Below are positions 40,747-50,691 of a stretch of 64,000 bases of DNA, piece after piece (positions within the stretch are counted from its first letter, which is position 1; each line of letters opens with the position of its first letter). Source of the DNA: Candidatus Kinetoplastibacterium crithidii (ex Angomonas deanei ATCC 30255) (lineage in GTDB: Bacteria; Pseudomonadota; Gammaproteobacteria; Burkholderiales; Burkholderiaceae_B); assembly GCF_000319225.1 (NCBI RefSeq), contig NC_019815.1, positions 682,001 to 746,000 of the forward strand. The letters are read 5' to 3'. Position numbers and translations under genes: made by a program. The notes under the pieces are model-generated. The model was not told where the DNA came from. It saw only the letters and a list, made by a program, of their open reading frames with translations, and ran no database searches.

Positions 40747-41826
40747 ATGAGTACAACTATAGAACAAATTAGAGCCATATTACATAGTATAAAAGATCAT
40801 AATGGTATAGATATTTTAAATAAATATTCTAAGGTTCTTATAGATGTAAATGAAGGATTGGTAATAATAAATTTGGAGTTAAATTATCCAGTAAATCAGT
40901 CCATAGATGTATTAATGAAGGAAAAGATCGTTCATGCTCTTGAAAGCATAGGTGTTTTAAAAGTATATATTAATATTACATGGCAAGTTATGACACATGT
41001 AACTAGCAACTTACTAAAATCATATACAGGCGTTAAGAATATTATTGCTGTTGTGTCGGGAAAAGGAGGGGTTGGAAAGAGTACTGTTTCTGCTAATCTG
41101 GCCTATTCATTATATTTGTTGGGAGCCAGAGTAGGTATAGTTGACGCTGATATTTATGGTCCTAGTATCCCTATAATTATGGGAGTTAGTGATCAACCTG
41201 AAATTATTGAACATGATAGAATGGTTCCAATTATTAAGCACGGTATTCAATTAAATTCATTAGGTTTTTTATTGGATTATGATTCACCGGCTGTATTACG
41301 TGGGCCAATGATTACGAAAATATTCGAACAGCTAGTTAGTAAAACCAAATGGTGTGACCTGGATTATCTGATCGTAGATATGCCACCAGGAACTGGTGAT
41401 ATTGCACTTAGTCTTGCAAAAAATGTTCCTGTTGTAGGAACAGTTATAGTTACTACACCACAAGATGTATCTTTAATGGACGTCAGACGTTGTATAAAGA
41501 TGTATAAGAAAGTTGGAACTAGAATACTTGGAATTATAGAGAATATGTCTTCTTATGTCTGTCCTCATTGTATGAATGGCAGCAATCTTTTTGGCAGTGG
41601 TGGAGGCAAGCGTATATCTGCACAGTATGATGTGCCATTGCTAGGAGAGTTGCCATTTGATAATTATATTCGTAGTCAGTCTGATATTGGAGAATTTTTA
41701 ATATTTAATAATCCATTAACAAATATTGCTAATAAGTACTTAGATATGTCTATTAATTTATCAAAGCAGATAGCTCTTTTGCCAAAGAACGATAGGAATA
41801 TTTTTCCACCTATAGTATCCAGATAA
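40747..41826 (+). CDS. apbC: iron-sulfur cluster carrier ApbC (Mrp)
   Basis: P-loop ATPase that carries and delivers Fe-S clusters. The 359-residue product has an N-terminal DUF59-like domain (about 1-85), the deviant Walker A SGKGGVGKS (residues 104-112), and DMPPGTGDI. The cluster-binding pair CPHC lies in SSYVCPHCMNG. It begins 185 bp after the divergent metG start, with a T10 run at 40716-40725 in the spacer. It fits with grxD and ilvD, which bind clusters. The metG-apbC divergent order is common in proteobacteria. Confidence 0.95.
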   Translation: MSTTIEQIRAILHSIKDHNGIDILNKYSKVLIDVNEGLVIINLELNYPVNQSIDVLMKEKIVHALESIGVLKVYINITWQVMTHVTSNLLKSYTGVKNIIAVVSGKGGVGKSTVSANLAYSLYLLGARVGIVDADIYGPSIPIIMGVSDQPEIIEHDRMVPIIKHGIQLNSLGFLLDYDSPAVLRGPMITKIFEQLVSKTKWCDLDYLIVDMPPGTGDIALSLAKNVPVVGTVIVTTPQDVSLMDVRRCIKMYKKVGTRILGIIENMSSYVCPHCMNGSNLFGSGGGKRISAQYDVPLLGELPFDNYIRSQSDIGEFLIFNNPLTNIANKYLDMSINLSKQIALLPKNDRNIFPPIVSR

Positions 41827-41841
41827 TTGTAAAAATATAAA

Positions 41842-43740
41842 ATGAATCGTTTTATAATCAATATATTTGTAATTCTACAATTTTTAATAATGTCTTTTTC
41901 ATATGCATTTGGTCATACTGAAATTTTAATTGAATCTGAAGATTTACCTAGAGAAGTTGTAGATGCAACTTTGAATTCTGTACGTTCTATTGCTAAGTTA
42001 ATTGAGGATCAAGATGGAGGGGAAATTAATAGACTGCGCCGTAGAGCTTATGATTCTGTTATGACATCTTTGGCAGCTGATGGCTATTTTTGCCCGGTAG
42101 TAAACTTTGATGTTAATAACAAAGGTTGTAATGAAAAATGGAAGATTAGTATTATTTCTGGCAAACGGGCTATAGTTTCAAAAGTAAATCTAAGGTTTAC
42201 AGGTCGCATTAGTTATAGTGATTACGAAGATCGTATAGAGAAGTTAAGTACTAGTTGGGCTCTTCCAGTTAGTAATGTTTTTACAAACAATGACTGGGCT
42301 AGTGCTAAAAAAAAATTGTTAGATTCTGTAACATCTAGAGACTTTTTATTAGCTAAAATAACTAATTCTGAAGCTAAAATAGATACAGAAACATCAGAAG
42401 TGGAATTGTCATTAGTAATAGATAGCGGTCCGCTTGTTTTAACTGGTGAAGTTCATACCCATGGTTTTGTGAAAATTCCATCCAGTCTAGTTTGTAGATA
42501 TACAAATTATAAAGAGAACAAACCTTTTAATCAGGATTTGTTAGATGATTGGCAACAGTACCTGCAGTCAACAAAATTTTTTAGCGGTGCATTTATAACT
42601 ATTGACTCAATGCATGATAATCTTTTTAAGAAGAATATTTTTAGTGGTAGCCATGAAGATAAATATGGTTTGTTTAATTTTGATAATAATTTAACAATAA
42701 ATTCCAGTCAGCTTAATTTATCTAGTTATGATAATAAAGATGAGGTTACTTTACCAGTTCATGTAATAGTTATTGAGTCACCTTTAAAACAGATGGTATC
42801 TTCTATTGGAATTGATGATGGAGCAGCAGGGTTAAGATTTGAAAGCGTTTATAAGCAAAATATGCTTAGAGATTTTCCTGTAACTTTATCTTCCGGAGTG
42901 GGGGTCGATAGATTACATAAAAGGTTGTTTGTTGATATAAATTTGTTGCCAAGAGCTAATGGGAAAAGAGACTCTTTCGGAGTTTTATGGGATACTTCCG
43001 ATGCTCATGGATTAAAAGTAACTCGTTCTGCTTTTGGTTTTACAAGATCAAATAATGGGTATAATAGTATTTATCAAGATAAAAACAGCATAAGTTATGA
43101 AACTAGTTACCAATCTTTACTGGCATATGACTATATCGACGTAAAGCATGACTGTAATTTTTCTTTGCCTACAGTTACTAATACCTTTTCTATTTCTCGT
43201 GTTCATGTAGATAGTAAATATAATCCTAAAAAAGGTAATATCTCAGCTATGAGTATGGCTATAGGTTTATCTTTAAATAAAATTATTCCATATGCCCGCA
43301 TAAAATTCAGGTCTCAATATTGGTGGCCTATTTTTAATAATGGTGTTGCAACTTTGAGGGCGGAATTTGGTAAGATATGGCCATCTAATAATCAAATATT
43401 AATCCCAGACGATTTTGGTTTTCGCATAGGTGGAGCTAGATCTATTAGGGGTTACACTTATCAAAGCATAGGTTCTCAGCGAGGATTTGCAGTTGTTGGT
43501 GCTAGTATGATGTCTGTTGTAAGTGCTGAATATAATCATTATTTTAATGAAAGATTTGGATATAGTTATTTTATTGATTTGGGTGATGCTTTTAATTTTG
43601 TTAATCAGATGAGATTAGCCCTAGGCTATGGTATTGGGTTAAGAGTGCGTACTCCAGCTGGTCCATTATCATTGGATTTAGCTTATGGCTATAGGAATCA
43701 TGATCTGAAATTACATTTTTCGTTAGGAATTGTATTTTGA
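41842..43740 (+). CDS. tamA: translocation and assembly module outer-membrane protein TamA
   Basis: Omp85-family barrel that, with TamB, helps insert outer-membrane proteins or move lipids. The 632-residue product has a signal peptide (about residues 1-24, ending FGHTE), POTRA-like repeats (about 25-300), and a C-terminal barrel with RIGGARSIRGYTYQS and final residue Phe. These are Omp85 hallmarks (the RGY motif included). An A9 tract at 42307-42315 stays in frame. It overlaps tamB by 4 bp. Retention shows a working outer membrane. Confidence 0.92.
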   Translation: MNRFIINIFVILQFLIMSFSYAFGHTEILIESEDLPREVVDATLNSVRSIAKLIEDQDGGEINRLRRRAYDSVMTSLAADGYFCPVVNFDVNNKGCNEKWKISIISGKRAIVSKVNLRFTGRISYSDYEDRIEKLSTSWALPVSNVFTNNDWASAKKKLLDSVTSRDFLLAKITNSEAKIDTETSEVELSLVIDSGPLVLTGEVHTHGFVKIPSSLVCRYTNYKENKPFNQDLLDDWQQYLQSTKFFSGAFITIDSMHDNLFKKNIFSGSHEDKYGLFNFDNNLTINSSQLNLSSYDNKDEVTLPVHVIVIESPLKQMVSSIGIDDGAAGLRFESVYKQNMLRDFPVTLSSGVGVDRLHKRLFVDINLLPRANGKRDSFGVLWDTSDAHGLKVTRSAFGFTRSNNGYNSIYQDKNSISYETSYQSLLAYDYIDVKHDCNFSLPTVTNTFSISRVHVDSKYNPKKGNISAMSMAIGLSLNKIIPYARIKFRSQYWWPIFNNGVATLRAEFGKIWPSNNQILIPDDFGFRIGGARSIRGYTYQSIGSQRGFAVVGASMMSVVSAEYNHYFNERFGYSYFIDLGDAFNFVNQMRLALGYGIGLRVRTPAGPLSLDLAYGYRNHDLKLHFSLGIVF

Positions 43741-46700
43741 GTGATTTTCGCCAAAGAATTCGTATTTTTTTTAGTTGGATGCTACCAATCTTTTCCATTT
43801 TTGTAGCTGTTATATGTGGTATGGTTTTTTGGGTTGTTTTTTCCAGCAGTGGTAGCAAAATGCTAGTTGGTGTCGTTGCTAATCATTTTGGAGGTAGAGT
43901 ATCTATTGTTAACGGTACAGTTATTAATGGTTTGAATTTAAAAAACTTGCATTTAACTGTTTTAAACTCAGAAATAGAAATAGAAAATTTGCATATTAAC
44001 ATAAAACTAGAGTCTTTATTTAGAGGTCTTTTTAAGATTACTGACTTGTCAATTTCTTCGTTATGCATAGAGGTATTGGAAGATAGAGGAAATGCAAATA
44101 AATATAAAAATAATACAGTTACATCAGATAACAAATCTTTTTTTGCTATAGAAGTAGATAATATTAATATAGAAAATATTCTTCTAAAGTATAGTAATAA
44201 ATTTCTTGGTGATGTGCAGTTAAGAAAACTATTTGCTAATTTTAAGATTGATCAAAAGAAATCAGTATGTTCTATAAATAATTTAGAAATTAAGACTAAT
44301 AGATTTGATAGCAATTTAACTGGATATTTAGCATTTGAAAGTCAAAAGTCTATTGTATTTAATTCAGAGCTTAGGCTTGAAAATAAAATTAATAGTTTTA
44401 TGAGTACGCAGGATGATGCATATGGTTTTTTGAATCCTGCTTTATTTGATTCTTCAGTACAAGTCAAAGCCACTGGTTCTTTTAATCAAATTATTATGGC
44501 TATAAATGCTGAGAATAGTGAGATGGTAGCTAATAGTGCAATTGTCTTACAGAGAAGATCAGGTTTTGAAATTAAGAAAGTAAGCATTGATTTATATCAA
44601 TTTAGGAATTCTGGTTCTATTTCCTTTATGGCAAATAATATAAGAAATGAAATAAATGTTAATCTTTCTTTATCTAGTCTAGATAGTAGTCTTTTTTTTG
44701 TGGAAAATATCCCTAGGGTCATAATTGGTCTGAACTCTGACGTCAAAATAGATTTTAATAATAATAAAACAACGGATGTTAGTGTCGATTTTATAATTGA
44801 TGATGAAAGCAAGTGGGGCGATAGCCCAATGAATGGTTATTTTGGCATTGGGTTTAAAATTTTTAATAATGTTAATTATCTTAATTTTTTAGATATTTTG
44901 GAGAGATGCCTTGTTAACAGGCTCAAAGGTTCAATAAGTATTGGGTCTAATAACGTTGAGATTAATAGTTGTACTGAAATTAGTGAAAATATTTTGAGTA
45001 TTAGTGTTTTAATGCCTGATATTAAGAAAATTTGGTACAAGTTTAGTGGTTCTATTGATATGAAAATTAACTTTTCTGGAGATTTGTCCAGCTATTATGG
45101 AGAAGTTAAAGCTTTTTTTGATAAGGTAAGATTTAGTGATTTTTATAAATGGAAAGATCTAAAGATACAAACAGATTTTAAAGGCACTCGTAATAAAGAT
45201 AAGAATATAGCTTGGGATTTAGATATTTCAAGATTAAATGTTAAGTTAGATAATCTTAGGGTAACTCTTATAGATTTATTAACCTTTAAATTGCTTATTG
45301 AAAATTATTCAGAATGGTATTGGTCCATAAATCAATTTAATATGATTTTTGAGTCTATTGATAATGGCAAGGTTCTTTTTAATAGCGAAAGTTGTAGAGG
45401 CACACAAAATGGTTGGGAAACGCATGGACAATTTAAAAATTCAGTGTTTGATAGTTCTATATTTGTGGATCTTGCAAAAATACTTGGCATCAATCTTAAT
45501 TTGCCTAAAATTGAAAGAGATATGCCTGATAATTCCAAAAAAATATTTATGTATGGTAGTTGGAATGTTCAATATGGAAAAAATTTATCTGGTGATTTTT
45601 CTTTAAGAATTTATGAAAATGATGATAAAGAACAATTAGATCAATTGTTTTTATTGGATATAAATCTAGAACATATAAAAAATGTAACTAATAAATTAGA
45701 TATGTTATTAAAAATACAAGATCCAAAAATTGGAATAATTGATGGTTTTTGCTCTATGTTTTTTAGTATTGATTCGAGAGGATTAATAATTTTAGATAAA
45801 GAAAAAATTTTTGCAAAATTAAATGCTGACATAAAAGATTTATCTGTATTTAATTATTTTTTAAAAGACAATGTAGAAATTGGTGGCGCAGCAAAAAGCC
45901 TTATAGAAATAAATGGTTTTGTTGATAAGGAATTAGTTGCTAGTGGTTTTGTTAATGGCGAGAAGTTAAAATTAATTAGAGTGGATGATGGAATCAGGTT
46001 ATTAGATGGTAGTTTAGATGCTTATTTATTAAATAGCCAACTCATTATAAATCGTCTCTTTTTTCCTGCTAATTATAGAGTGATACCTCAAGATATACGT
46101 GTGCGCGATCATTTAACTTTGATAAATAAAAATATTACAGAAGGTCATATATCAGCTAGTGGTAATATAGACTTTTCTCGTAATTATAGTAGAGTAGAAT
46201 TTGATGTGCGACAATTTCCTATTTTACAGCGTTCAGATTGTTATGCTGTTATTTCAGGAAGATTATTCACAGATTTATTTTATAAAAAAATATATGTTGG
46301 TGGAAAGTTACTAATTGATACAGGATCAGTATGTTTAGATTCATTTAGAACCTGCTCTTCTTTAGATGATGATGTGAAATTAGATTCATTTATTCTCGAG
46401 TCCCATAAAGAGAACTCTAGAGATATAGAAGTAAAATCTGATCTAGCACTTGATTTAGGAGATAGATTCTATTTAACTGGATTGGGGTTTGATACAGGTT
46501 TGTTAGGCTCACTTAGATTATCTCTTAAAAACGATGGTCGTTTTTCTTGTCTAGGTACAGTTACAGCTTCTGAGAATGGAGTAATAGAATTTTATGGACA
46601 GAGGTTAAGTTTTAATAGAGGAAATCTTACTTTCCAAGGACGTGTAGATAATCCATTAATTGATGTTGAAGCTGTTAGGTTAGGTAAGCAGGTAGAGCCT

Positions 46701-47189
46701 GGTGTGAAAATATCAGGCACGTTACAACATCCAATTATAGATTTAATATCTTACCCTAATGTTAGCGATGTTGAGAAAATATCATGGTTGTTGCTTGGAA
46801 GAGGTCCAGATGAACAAACTATGGATATTAGTTTCTTGCTTTCAGTAGGGGCTGCTTTTTTAAGTGGAGGACAACCTTTTTACAGGCAGTTTGGTTTAAG
46901 TAATTTTGATATTCGTAGTGGTTCAATCGGGAAATCTGGTAGCATTTTACCAGACCACATAGTAGCTGGTGGTATTAATAAAGATAGTTACAATGATTTT
47001 TCAACGCAGTTTGTTGTTTTAAGCAAACAATTTGCCAATGGTATAAATTTAAGTTTAGAACAATCGTTAGTTGCTAGTGAAACAGTTGCTAGGATTAGTT
47101 ATAGGCTTTCTCGTCGTTGGTCTTTTGATATGAAAGGTGGTTCTGTAAATGGAGTTGCTTTTATTTACCGAACTTTTTTTGATGATTAG
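43737..47189 (+). CDS. tamB: translocation and assembly module inner-membrane protein TamB
   Basis: Large inner-membrane-anchored periplasmic protein, now seen as a lipid-transport bridge of the AsmA-like group. The 1150-residue product has one N-terminal membrane segment (about residues 11-35) and a long beta-rich body. Its conserved C-terminal domain includes SVGAAFLSGGQP and ends RTFFDD. Start is TTG at 43737, overlapping the tamA stop in a TTGA arrangement that implies coupling. ATG codons further in (for example residue 15) are less likely because they would cut into the anchor. Length is shorter than in E. coli (1259). Confidence 0.92.
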   Translation: MSDFRQRIRIFFSWMLPIFSIFVAVICGMVFWVVFSSSGSKMLVGVVANHFGGRVSIVNGTVINGLNLKNLHLTVLNSEIEIENLHINIKLESLFRGLFKITDLSISSLCIEVLEDRGNANKYKNNTVTSDNKSFFAIEVDNINIENILLKYSNKFLGDVQLRKLFANFKIDQKKSVCSINNLEIKTNRFDSNLTGYLAFESQKSIVFNSELRLENKINSFMSTQDDAYGFLNPALFDSSVQVKATGSFNQIIMAINAENSEMVANSAIVLQRRSGFEIKKVSIDLYQFRNSGSISFMANNIRNEINVNLSLSSLDSSLFFVENIPRVIIGLNSDVKIDFNNNKTTDVSVDFIIDDESKWGDSPMNGYFGIGFKIFNNVNYLNFLDILERCLVNRLKGSISIGSNNVEINSCTEISENILSISVLMPDIKKIWYKFSGSIDMKINFSGDLSSYYGEVKAFFDKVRFSDFYKWKDLKIQTDFKGTRNKDKNIAWDLDISRLNVKLDNLRVTLIDLLTFKLLIENYSEWYWSINQFNMIFESIDNGKVLFNSESCRGTQNGWETHGQFKNSVFDSSIFVDLAKILGINLNLPKIERDMPDNSKKIFMYGSWNVQYGKNLSGDFSLRIYENDDKEQLDQLFLLDINLEHIKNVTNKLDMLLKIQDPKIGIIDGFCSMFFSIDSRGLIILDKEKIFAKLNADIKDLSVFNYFLKDNVEIGGAAKSLIEINGFVDKELVASGFVNGEKLKLIRVDDGIRLLDGSLDAYLLNSQLIINRLFFPANYRVIPQDIRVRDHLTLINKNITEGHISASGNIDFSRNYSRVEFDVRQFPILQRSDCYAVISGRLFTDLFYKKIYVGGKLLIDTGSVCLDSFRTCSSLDDDVKLDSFILESHKENSRDIEVKSDLALDLGDRFYLTGLGFDTGLLGSLRLSLKNDGRFSCLGTVTASENGVIEFYGQRLSFNRGNLTFQGRVDNPLIDVEAVRLGKQVEPGVKISGTLQHPIIDLISYPNVSDVEKISWLLLGRGPDEQTMDISFLLSVGAAFLSGGQPFYRQFGLSNFDIRSGSIGKSGSILPDHIVAGGINKDSYNDFSTQFVVLSKQFANGINLSLEQSLVASETVARISYRLSRRWSFDMKGGSVNGVAFIYRTFFDD

Positions 47190-47289
47190 TGTTCTTTTTG
47201 CAGACGACTTAACAAGACTAAGATATTTTTAATATTTTTTCTTGTTGAGAGCAAAAAATTCACGAACGTATAAATATATTGTAATAATT

Positions 47290-47853
47290 ATGAGTATTAA
47301 GAGTGATCGTTGGATTCGTGCTGCTGGGAAGGAGGGAATGATTTGCCCATTCGAGCCTTATTTAGTAAATGAAAATCAAGGGCGTCGTATTGTTAGTTAT
47401 GGTACTAGTAGCTACGGATATGACGTGCGTTGTGCAAAGGAATTTAAAATTTTTACAAATATTAATCATGCTATAGTTGATCCTAATGCTTTTGACGAGA
47501 AATCTTTTGTAGATTTTTATGGTGACGTATGTATTATTCCTCCTAATTCATTTGCTCTTGCAAGGACTATAGAGTACTTTCGAATTCCTCGTAACATACT
47601 TACTATATGTTTGGGTAAAAGCACTTATGCTCGTTGTGGAATTATTGTTAATGTAACTCCTTTAGAGCCTGAATGGGAAGGGCATGTAACACTAGAGTTT
47701 TCTAATACTACTCCTTTACCGGCCAAGATATATGCTGGTGAAGGCTGCGCCCAGATGTTATTTTTAGAAAGTGCTGAAACATGTGAAATATCATATGCTG
47801 ATCGTAGTGGGAAATATCAAAAACAAACTGGTGTTACTTTACCTAGGTCTTAA
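47290..47853 (+). CDS. dcd: dCTP deaminase
   Basis: Makes dUTP from dCTP, feeding thymidylate synthase. I start at ATG 47290 ([10 protein letters not shown]), giving 187 residues; the upstream TTG at 47242 would add 16 unconserved residues. Family motifs are [14 protein letters not shown] (about 38-51), the nucleotide site [20 protein letters not shown] with its catalytic Glu, and a C-terminal [12 protein letters not shown]. Together with thyA and folA it makes up most of the dTMP route in this window. Confidence 0.95.
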   Translation: MSIKSDRWIRAAGKEGMICPFEPYLVNENQGRRIVSYGTSSYGYDVRCAKEFKIFTNINHAIVDPNAFDEKSFVDFYGDVCIIPPNSFALARTIEYFRIPRNILTICLGKSTYARCGIIVNVTPLEPEWEGHVTLEFSNTTPLPAKIYAGEGCAQMLFLESAETCEISYADRSGKYQKQTGVTLPRS

Positions 47854-47910
47854 TTTTTTGTTGTTTTAATTTTTTGTGATTTGATTCATTAGTTAAATTG
47901 TTTAGGATAT

Positions 47911-50163
47911 ATGCAAATGAAGTTCTTGTTTCCAATTTTTATCATAGATGAGGATTATCGTTCAGATAATGCCTCTGGTTTAGGAATCAGAGCATTGGCA
48001 GATGCTATTGAAGCACAAGGTATGCAGGTTATTGGAGTAACTGGTTACAATGATATAAGCTCTTTTGCTCAGCAACAAAGTAGGGCAAGTGCTTTCATTC
48101 TCTCTATAGATGATGAAGAGTTTGATGTAGATTCTCCGGAAGATGTGGCAACTGCTATTAAGAAATTGCGAGTATTTATAGGGGAAGTAAGGTTTCGTAA
48201 TTCTGATATACCAATTTATTTATATGGTGAAACAAGGACATCAGAACACATTCCTAATGATATATTGCGAGAGCTACATGGATTTATTCATATGTTTGAA
48301 GACACACCAGAATTTGTTGCTCGTCATATAATCAGAGAAGCTAATAGTTATATAGCTAGTCTTGCTCCTCCATTTTTTAGAGAATTAGTGAAATATGCGC
48401 AGGATGGTTCTTATTCTTGGCATTGTCCAGGACATTCTGGTGGTGTAGCTTTTCTAAAAAGTCCTGTCGGTCAGATGTTTCATCAGTTTTTTGGTGAAAA
48501 CATGTTGCGCGCAGATGTTTGTAATGCAGTTGATGAGCTAGGTCAACTACTTGATCATACTGGCCCAATATCTGATTCTGAAATTAATGCTGCTCGTATT
48601 TTTAATGCAGATCACTGTTATTTTGTTACCAATGGTACTTCTACATCAAACAAAATAGTATGGCATGCAAATGTTGCGGCAAATGATATAGTATTGGTTG
48701 ATCGTAACTGTCATAAATCTATATTGCATGCAATAATTATGACTGGTGCAATCCCTGTGTTTTTAAAGCCTACTAGAAATAATTTTGGTATTATTGGGCC
48801 AATAGCTCTAAGTGAATTTGATCCATCAAATATTAGAAAGAAAATAGAAGAGAATCCACTTACTAAGAATCTCGAAAATAAGAAACCAAGAATTTTAACT
48901 TTAACTCAAAGTACTTATGATGGTGTCATATATAATGTTGAAATGATAAAAGAATACTTAGATGGTTATGTTGATACCTTGCATTTTGATGAGGCATGGT
49001 TACCACACGCATCTTTTCATGATTTTTATCGCAATATGCATGCTATAGGACAAGAAAGACCACGTAATGTAAACTCAATTGTTTTTGCTACTCATTCAAC
49101 TCATAAATTATTAGCTGGAATATCACAAGCTTCTCAAATTATTGTACAAGAGTCACAGAATAGTAAATTTGATCACGCTTCTTTTAATGAAGCGTATTTG
49201 ATGCATACCTCTACTTCTCCACAGTACGCAATTATTGCATCTTGCGATGTTGCTGCTGCTATGATGGAACCTCCAGGTGGAACTGCCTTGGTAGAGGAAA
49301 GTATAAGAGAAGCTATGGATTTTAGGCGAGCGATGCGCAAAGTTGAATCAGAGTATGGTAAAGATGACTGGTGGTTTAAAATATGGGGTCCAAATAAAAT
49401 AATGCCTGATAGAATAGGTAGTCAGGATGATTGGATGCTTGACTCTGATAATCAGTGGCATGGATTTGGTCAGCTAGCTGATAATTTTAATATGCTTGAT
49501 CCAATTAAAGTTACAATAATTACACCAGGGTTAAGCATGTCAGGTAGTTTCGATGAAACTGGGATTCCTGCTTCTCTAGTCTCTAAATATCTTACAGGAC
49601 ATGGGGTTGTAGTAGAAAAAACTGGTCTTTACTCTTTTTTTATTTTATTTACTATTGGGATAACTAAAGGACGCTGGAATACTTTATTAACTGCTTTGCA
49701 ACAATTTAAGGATGATTATGATCGTAATCAACCAATGTGGAGAATATTGCCTGAGTTTTGTAAAATCAATAAAAAATACGAAAAACTTGGTTTAAGAGAT
49801 TTATGTGACTTGATACATGAAGATTATCGTAAATATGATGTAGCAAGATTAACTACTGAAATGTATTTGAGTGATATGGTGCCTGTTATGAAGCCATCTG
49901 ATGCTTTTGCAAAAATTGCTCATCGTGAGGTAGAAAAGGTTGAAATTTCTCAATTGGAGGGTCGAGTTACTGGTGTTTTATTAACTCCATATCCACCGGG
50001 TATTCCATTGCTAATTCCTGGTGAAAGATTTAATAAAATTATTATCAAGTACCTAGAGTTTGCTCAGATTTTTAATAATAATTTTCCAGGTTTTGAAAAC
50101 TATATACATGGCTTAACAATTGATAATAATACTAAACAATACTATATAGATTGTTTAAAATAA
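47911..50163 (+). CDS. ornithine/lysine/arginine decarboxylase
   Basis: PLP-dependent group III decarboxylase. The 750-residue product has an N-terminal receiver-like wing domain (about 1-130), then the PLP domain with WHCPGHSGG, GTSTSNK and the Schiff-base Lys399 in ATHSTHKLLAG. A C-terminal domain with YPPGIPLLIPGE follows. Family identity is clear; the substrate (ornithine, arginine or lysine) cannot be read with certainty. argJ in this genome makes an ornithine-to-putrescine role attractive. Symbionts of Crithidia have been linked to host polyamine supply, which is consistent but not proof. Its end overlaps the convergent folA by 22 bp. Confidence 0.9.
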   Translation: MQMKFLFPIFIIDEDYRSDNASGLGIRALADAIEAQGMQVIGVTGYNDISSFAQQQSRASAFILSIDDEEFDVDSPEDVATAIKKLRVFIGEVRFRNSDIPIYLYGETRTSEHIPNDILRELHGFIHMFEDTPEFVARHIIREANSYIASLAPPFFRELVKYAQDGSYSWHCPGHSGGVAFLKSPVGQMFHQFFGENMLRADVCNAVDELGQLLDHTGPISDSEINAARIFNADHCYFVTNGTSTSNKIVWHANVAANDIVLVDRNCHKSILHAIIMTGAIPVFLKPTRNNFGIIGPIALSEFDPSNIRKKIEENPLTKNLENKKPRILTLTQSTYDGVIYNVEMIKEYLDGYVDTLHFDEAWLPHASFHDFYRNMHAIGQERPRNVNSIVFATHSTHKLLAGISQASQIIVQESQNSKFDHASFNEAYLMHTSTSPQYAIIASCDVAAAMMEPPGGTALVEESIREAMDFRRAMRKVESEYGKDDWWFKIWGPNKIMPDRIGSQDDWMLDSDNQWHGFGQLADNFNMLDPIKVTIITPGLSMSGSFDETGIPASLVSKYLTGHGVVVEKTGLYSFFILFTIGITKGRWNTLLTALQQFKDDYDRNQPMWRILPEFCKINKKYEKLGLRDLCDLIHEDYRKYDVARLTTEMYLSDMVPVMKPSDAFAKIAHREVEKVEISQLEGRVTGVLLTPYPPGIPLLIPGERFNKIIIKYLEFAQIFNNNFPGFENYIHGLTIDNNTKQYYIDCLK

Positions 50164-50666
50164 TTATTCCATAATAGTCCTCTTGCTATTTTTTTATATA
50201 TTACAAAATCATATTTGAGACCATTTTCAGGTAGTTGATGGTCTCTTTTTTCTTCTATCCATAACTTTTTATTTATTTTTGGGAAAAAAGCATCACCTTG
50301 AAATTCATTATGAATTTCAGTGGCTATAATGGTAGAGGATAAAGGCATGAATTGTTTATATAATTGCTCACCCCCTATAATAAATACTTTTTGTTTAGTG
50401 CTACACTTTTGAATGGCATCATATAAAGAATATGCTGCTACACCATCCTTGAATGTAAGGCTAGTGTTATTAGTTATAATAATATTTTTTCTATTTGGCA
50501 ATGGTTTTATTTTTAGTGATTCCCATGTTTTTCTACCCATTATTATTTGATTATTGATAGTTGTCTGCTTAAAATGTTTCATATCACCAATTAGATGCCA
50601 TGGAATAGTATTTTGGCGCCCTATAACTCTATTTTTTGAATATGCGACTATTATAATTATTTCCAT
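50142..50666 (-). CDS. folA: dihydrofolate reductase
   Basis: Reduces dihydrofolate, regenerating the cofactor used by thymidylate synthase. I start at ATG 50666 (MEIIIIVAYSKNRVIG), giving 174 residues; the ATG at 50702 adds 12 unconserved residues and overlaps thyA. Conserved are NTIPWHLIGDMKHFK (active-site part), MGRKTWESL and the GGEQLY segment. About 15 residues longer than E. coli at the C-terminus; this tail overlaps the decarboxylase stop. thyA-folA is one unit on the minus strand. Confidence 0.94.
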   Translation of the reverse strand: MEIIIIVAYSKNRVIGRQNTIPWHLIGDMKHFKQTTINNQIIMGRKTWESLKIKPLPNRKNIIITNNTSLTFKDGVAAYSLYDAIQKCSTKQKVFIIGGEQLYKQFMPLSSTIIATEIHNEFQGDAFFPKINKKLWIEEKRDHQLPENGLKYDFVIYKKIARGLLWNNYFKQSI

Positions 50667-50691
50667 AAATAAGTGTAAATTCGGTTGTTTA

